From: Myxococcales bacterium
GTDB lineage: Bacteria > Myxococcota_A > UBA9160 > JALSIO01
Direction: 5' to 3'
DNA length: 8,967 nt
Assembly (NCBI GenBank): GCA_026989995.1
Contig: JALSIO010000773.1
Coordinates: 1-8,967 of the forward strand
Shown: in pieces, positions 6,700 to 8,967 of the stretch
How positions within the stretch are numbered: the first letter of the stretch is position 1
Layout: every line of letters starts with the position of its first letter
Translations under genes and position numbers: made by a program
Notes under the pieces: generated by a model
The model's input: only the letters and a program-made list of their open reading frames with translations
Database searches by the model: none
What the model was told of the DNA's origin: nothing

Positions 6700-6700
6700 G

Positions 6701-7417
6701 CTACTCCCCGATCTCGAAGCGGGCGACCACCCCGACGCGGAGCTCGTCCTCGCCCGGCTCCACGGGGACGCCCGCACCGCGGCCCGTGAGCTCGGCGGCC
6801 CGGAGCACGCGCGGAGAGGGCGCGGCCACGGTTTCCTCGCGCAGGAGGAGAAGCCGGCCCACGCGCACGCCGGCCTCGGCCGCGTAGAGCTCCGCCCGGC
6901 GCCGGGCATCGGCAACCGCCCGGCGGCGGGCGCTGTCGAGGGCCGGTTCGGAATCGTCGAGGCGGAAGCGCAGGGCCTGCACCCGGTCGCCGCCGGCGGC
7001 AGTGAGGAGATCGAGGATCTCGCCGAGGCGTTCGAGGTCTCGGATGGTCACCCGCAGCTCCTGCACCACCCGGTAGCCCACGATGCGGAGCGGGCCGGAT
7101 TCGGGCGAGGTCCGCTCCCGACGCTCGTACTCGGGGGTGACGTCGGCCCGGGTGGTCCGGAGGTCGCGGCCCGTGAGCCCGGCCGCCCGGAGCCGGTCGA
7201 GGAGGGTCCGCATCTCGCCCGAGGCCTCGGCGAGGGCAGCCCGCGCCTCCCGGCCCCGGGCGAGGACCGCCACGCGGACCTCGGCCACGTCCGGCGCAGC
7301 CCGGGCGCGACCTTCTCCGCGCACCTCGATGTAGCGGGCACCCTCCACCGCGGCGGCGGGGGCGGCCGGCGGCAGCAGCCCGGCCGCGAGCAGCACCGCG
7401 AGGGCGGAGGCCCTCAC
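6701..7417 (-). CDS. SIMPL-domain (DUF541) periplasmic protein
   Basis: The 238-residue product begins with a short signal peptide (RASALAVLLAAGLLPPAAPAAA, cleavage near residue 23). It then follows the SIMPL/DUF541 pattern: YIEVRGEGRARAAPDVAEV at 29-47, GYRVVQELRVTIRDLERLG at 114-132, and the diagnostic helix ARRRAVADARRRAELYA at 163-179 followed by an AG-x-RVG turn. The family forms periplasmic or outer-envelope assemblies in Gram-negative bacteria; its biochemical role is poorly defined (some members are linked to oxidative stress or signalling). The start is a GTG at 7417-7415 in the sequence GTGA, overlapping the acyl-CoA dehydrogenase stop by 4 nt with no Shine-Dalgarno, so reinitiation after the upstream gene is likely. 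The open frame continues far upstream inside the dehydrogenase gene, but that portion lacks family similarity. Pairing with a fatty-acid enzyme is not an obvious functional link. Confidence 0.87.
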   Translation of the reverse strand: MRASALAVLLAAGLLPPAAPAAAVEGARYIEVRGEGRARAAPDVAEVRVAVLARGREARAALAEASGEMRTLLDRLRAAGLTGRDLRTTRADVTPEYERRERTSPESGPLRIVGYRVVQELRVTIRDLERLGEILDLLTAAGGDRVQALRFRLDDSEPALDSARRRAVADARRRAELYAAEAGVRVGRLLLLREETVAAPSPRVLRAAELTGRGAGVPVEPGEDELRVGVVARFEIGE

Positions 7418-8664
7418 GCGTTCGGCGGCCCGGTGGGGACCTCCCGGAAGGGCTTCGTCTTGTCGAGGCGCGGCTCCGGCGGGAGCCGCAGCACCCGCTC
7501 GGCGATGATGTTGCGCAGCACCTCGTCGGTGCCCCCGGCGATGCGCAGGCCCGGCATGCCGAGGTAGATCTCCTGCATGCTCCCCTCCACGGGCGTGACC
7601 GCGCGGTCCCGGGTGGCGCCGAACAACCCCTCGAGCTCCATTCCGAAGGCGGCCATCTCCTGCTGGAGCACGGCGCCCGCGAGCTTGCCGAGGCTCGCCT
7701 CCGGTCCCGGCGTGGCGCCCTGGGAGAGCGCGGTGAGGGTCCGGTAGCCGGTGTACTGCACGCCCTTCGAGCGGACATAGAAGTCTGCAAGGCGCTGGCG
7801 CACCGCCGGGTTCTCGAGGGCAGGCCGGCCGTCGATCACCGTCTCGCGGGCCACCCGGAGCAGGTCCCGGAATCCGCCGCCACCGCTCTGGCCCGACCCG
7901 ATGGACGAGCGCTCGTTCATGAGCGTCGTGATCGCGACGCGCCAGCCATCGCCCACGGCGCCGAGGCGGTTCTCGTCCGGGATCCGGACATCGGTGAAGA
8001 AGACCTCGTTGAATCCGGTGCCGCCGTTGATCTGCTTGATGGGCCGGATCTCGATTCCGGGGGAGCGCATGTCCACGATGAAGTAGGTGAGCCCGGCGTG
8101 CTTGGGGAGGTCCGGATCGTGCCGGGCGACGAGAATACCGAAGTGGCAGTACTGGGCACCCGTGGTCCAGATCTTCTGGCCGTTGACGATCCAGGTGTCG
8201 CCCTCCTGCCTGGCGCTGGTCCGCAGCCCGGCGAGGTCGGAGCCCGCGGCGGGCTCGCTGAAGAGCTGACACCAGATTTCGTCGCCCCGAGCCATCTTGG
8301 GCAGGTAGCGCCGCTTCTGCTCCTCGGTGCCGTGGGCGCGGATGGTGGGCCCCGCCATCCCGATCCCGATCCCGAAGATGTTGGGAGGCGTCTTGAAGCG
8401 GGCCTCTTCCTGGTTCCAGATCACGCTCTGGATCGGCGTTCCGCCGCGGCCACCGTACTCGCGGGGCCAGGTGATGCAGGCCCAGCCCGCGTCGTACTTC
8501 TTCGCCTGCCACTCCTGGGCCCGGCGCACGGTCTCCGGATCCGTGCGCTCGCCCATGAGGCCCCGGGCGGTGTCCTCGGGGCCGCGCGGCTCTGCGTTCT
8601 GTTCCAGCCAGGCGCGCGCCTCGGCGCGGAAGGCCGCTTCTTCCGGGGTGTCGTTGAAGTCCAT
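7414..8664 (-). CDS. Acyl-CoA dehydrogenase (FadE-like), probable subunit of a heteromeric enzyme
   Basis: This is a complete 416-residue acyl-CoA dehydrogenase, a flavoprotein that introduces the alpha-beta double bond in acyl-CoA thioesters and passes electrons to electron-transfer flavoprotein. The N-terminal helical domain covers about 1-130. The beta domain includes QLFSEPAAGSDLAGLRTSA at 133-151 and WTTGAQ at 166-171. The helical C-domain follows, ending RIAGGTDEVLRNIIAERVL. At the medium-chain-enzyme catalytic Glu position (YEGT) the sequence reads AGGT, but E251 in LMNERSSIG aligns with the helix-G Glu used by isovaleryl- and long-chain enzymes. The QxxGGxG FAD-contact motif is replaced by GLFGATR near 346-352. 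ATG 8664 is chosen because MDFNDTPEE is a typical start and GGGAGA lies seven bases upstream; the frame could extend to 8763 with unlikely sequence. It follows the neighbouring dehydrogenase by 20 nt. The substrate cannot be told from sequence; steroid side-chain, branched or aromatic acyl-CoAs are possible. Confidence 0.92.
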   Translation of the reverse strand: MDFNDTPEEAAFRAEARAWLEQNAEPRGPEDTARGLMGERTDPETVRRAQEWQAKKYDAGWACITWPREYGGRGGTPIQSVIWNQEEARFKTPPNIFGIGIGMAGPTIRAHGTEEQKRRYLPKMARGDEIWCQLFSEPAAGSDLAGLRTSARQEGDTWIVNGQKIWTTGAQYCHFGILVARHDPDLPKHAGLTYFIVDMRSPGIEIRPIKQINGGTGFNEVFFTDVRIPDENRLGAVGDGWRVAITTLMNERSSIGSGQSGGGGFRDLLRVARETVIDGRPALENPAVRQRLADFYVRSKGVQYTGYRTLTALSQGATPGPEASLGKLAGAVLQQEMAAFGMELEGLFGATRDRAVTPVEGSMQEIYLGMPGLRIAGGTDEVLRNIIAERVLRLPPEPRLDKTKPFREVPTGPPNA

Positions 8665-8684
8665 GGATGGGTCTCCCGCGTAGG

Positions 8685-8967
8685 CTAGTGGGCCGGCCCG
8701 CCCGCCGCGGGCTCGCCCGCGGCCCGGCCGCCCTCGATCTGTCGAACCAGGCGCTCGCGCCACTCTCCGGGGCTCCCGAGGCAGAGCGAGAGCAGCCGGG
8801 CCCGGCGGTAGAAGAGGTGGCAGTCGTACTCCCAGGTGAAGCCGACGCCGCCGTGGAGCTGGATCATCTCCACCGTGGTCCGGTCGAAGGCCGAGCTGGC
8901 CGAAACCCGTGCACCGGCGGCGGCGAGCGGCAGCTCCGGCGCGTCGTGCTCGAGCGCCCAGGCGCCG
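8685..8967 (-). CDS. Acyl-CoA dehydrogenase, C-terminal part (5' end outside window)
   Basis: The - strand frame is open to the window edge and ends at TAG (8687-8685), giving the last 93 residues. The start is beyond 8967. The sequence carries the C-domain signature VEMIQLHGGVGFTWEYD, with the Gln and Gly-Gly that contact FAD across the subunit interface, followed by LFYRRARLLSLCLGSP. Where medium-chain-type enzymes have the catalytic Glu (IYEGT), this has no Glu. The final 25 residues are Ala/Gly/Pro-rich and probably disordered. The gene is upstream of, and 20 nt from, the complete dehydrogenase in the same direction, so the two are probably co-transcribed and form one enzyme. The shorter internal GTG-started frame at 8873 is not the true start. 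Confidence 0.9.
   Translation of the reverse strand, partial: GAWALEHDAPELPLAAAGARVSASSAFDRTTVEMIQLHGGVGFTWEYDCHLFYRRARLLSLCLGSPGEWRERLVRQIEGGRAAGEPAAGGPAH

Noticed and set aside
4222..6789. 855-codon + strand frame overlapping the protease and adaptor genes
   Set aside because: Arg/Gly/Pro-dominated shadow frame running across two real genes and their junction, with no motif.
7418..8512. N-terminal extension of the SIMPL open frame inside the acyl-CoA dehydrogenase gene
   Set aside because: It is Arg/Gly-rich antiphase sequence; the family signature and signal peptide begin exactly after GTG 7417.

Overview
The window is very GC-rich (estimated above 70%) and densely coding, with small gaps, Shine-Dalgarno-like sequences and translational overlaps, so it is bacterial chromosome. 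The envelope architecture is Gram-negative (periplasmic adaptors, a SIMPL-domain protein), and the paired acyl-CoA dehydrogenases suit a high-GC proteobacterium, myxobacterium-like or related deltaproteobacterial lineage. That taxonomic placement is an inference from flavour only.

Layout. The + strand carries (1) the 3' end of an RTX (glycine/aspartate-rich calcium-binding nonapeptide) protein, 1-1107; (2) after a hairpin-bearing gap, a compact set of four genes: a PilZ-domain protein (1257-1694), a protein with tandem GAF-like domains, one membrane helix and a HlyD-type adaptor module (1720-3591), an M50 site-2-type metalloprotease with an N-terminal PqqD-like domain and a C-terminal HlyD-type module (3596-5764), and a periplasmic adaptor with a signal peptide (5789-6622). 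Spacings of 25, 4 and 24 nt suggest one transcript. The - strand, converging on this set across a 78-bp gap with a hairpin, carries the 3' part of an acyl-CoA dehydrogenase (8685-8967, cut by the window), a complete acyl-CoA dehydrogenase (7414-8664) and a SIMPL/DUF541 protein (6701-7417) whose GTG start overlaps the dehydrogenase stop by 4 nt.

How the genes may work together. Three biotinyl-lipoyl/HlyD-like modules sit in consecutive genes, two of them fused to unusual inner-membrane partners (a cytosolic GAF pair and a membrane zinc protease). No ABC ATPase, RND pump or TolC-like channel lies in the window. The RTX gene just upstream is an obvious candidate cargo, and the PilZ gene has both c-di-GMP-binding motifs. 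The working hypothesis is a c-di-GMP-linked export, processing or surface-retention apparatus for an RTX protein. This is inferred from order and domain content, not shown. The - strand genes look like an unrelated acyl-CoA oxidation locus: the two dehydrogenases appear to share complementary halves of the usual active-site and FAD motifs, as expected for a heteromeric enzyme.

There is no gene-free stretch longer than about 150 bases. I saw no tRNA, rRNA, CRISPR array, insertion sequence or clear T-tract terminator.
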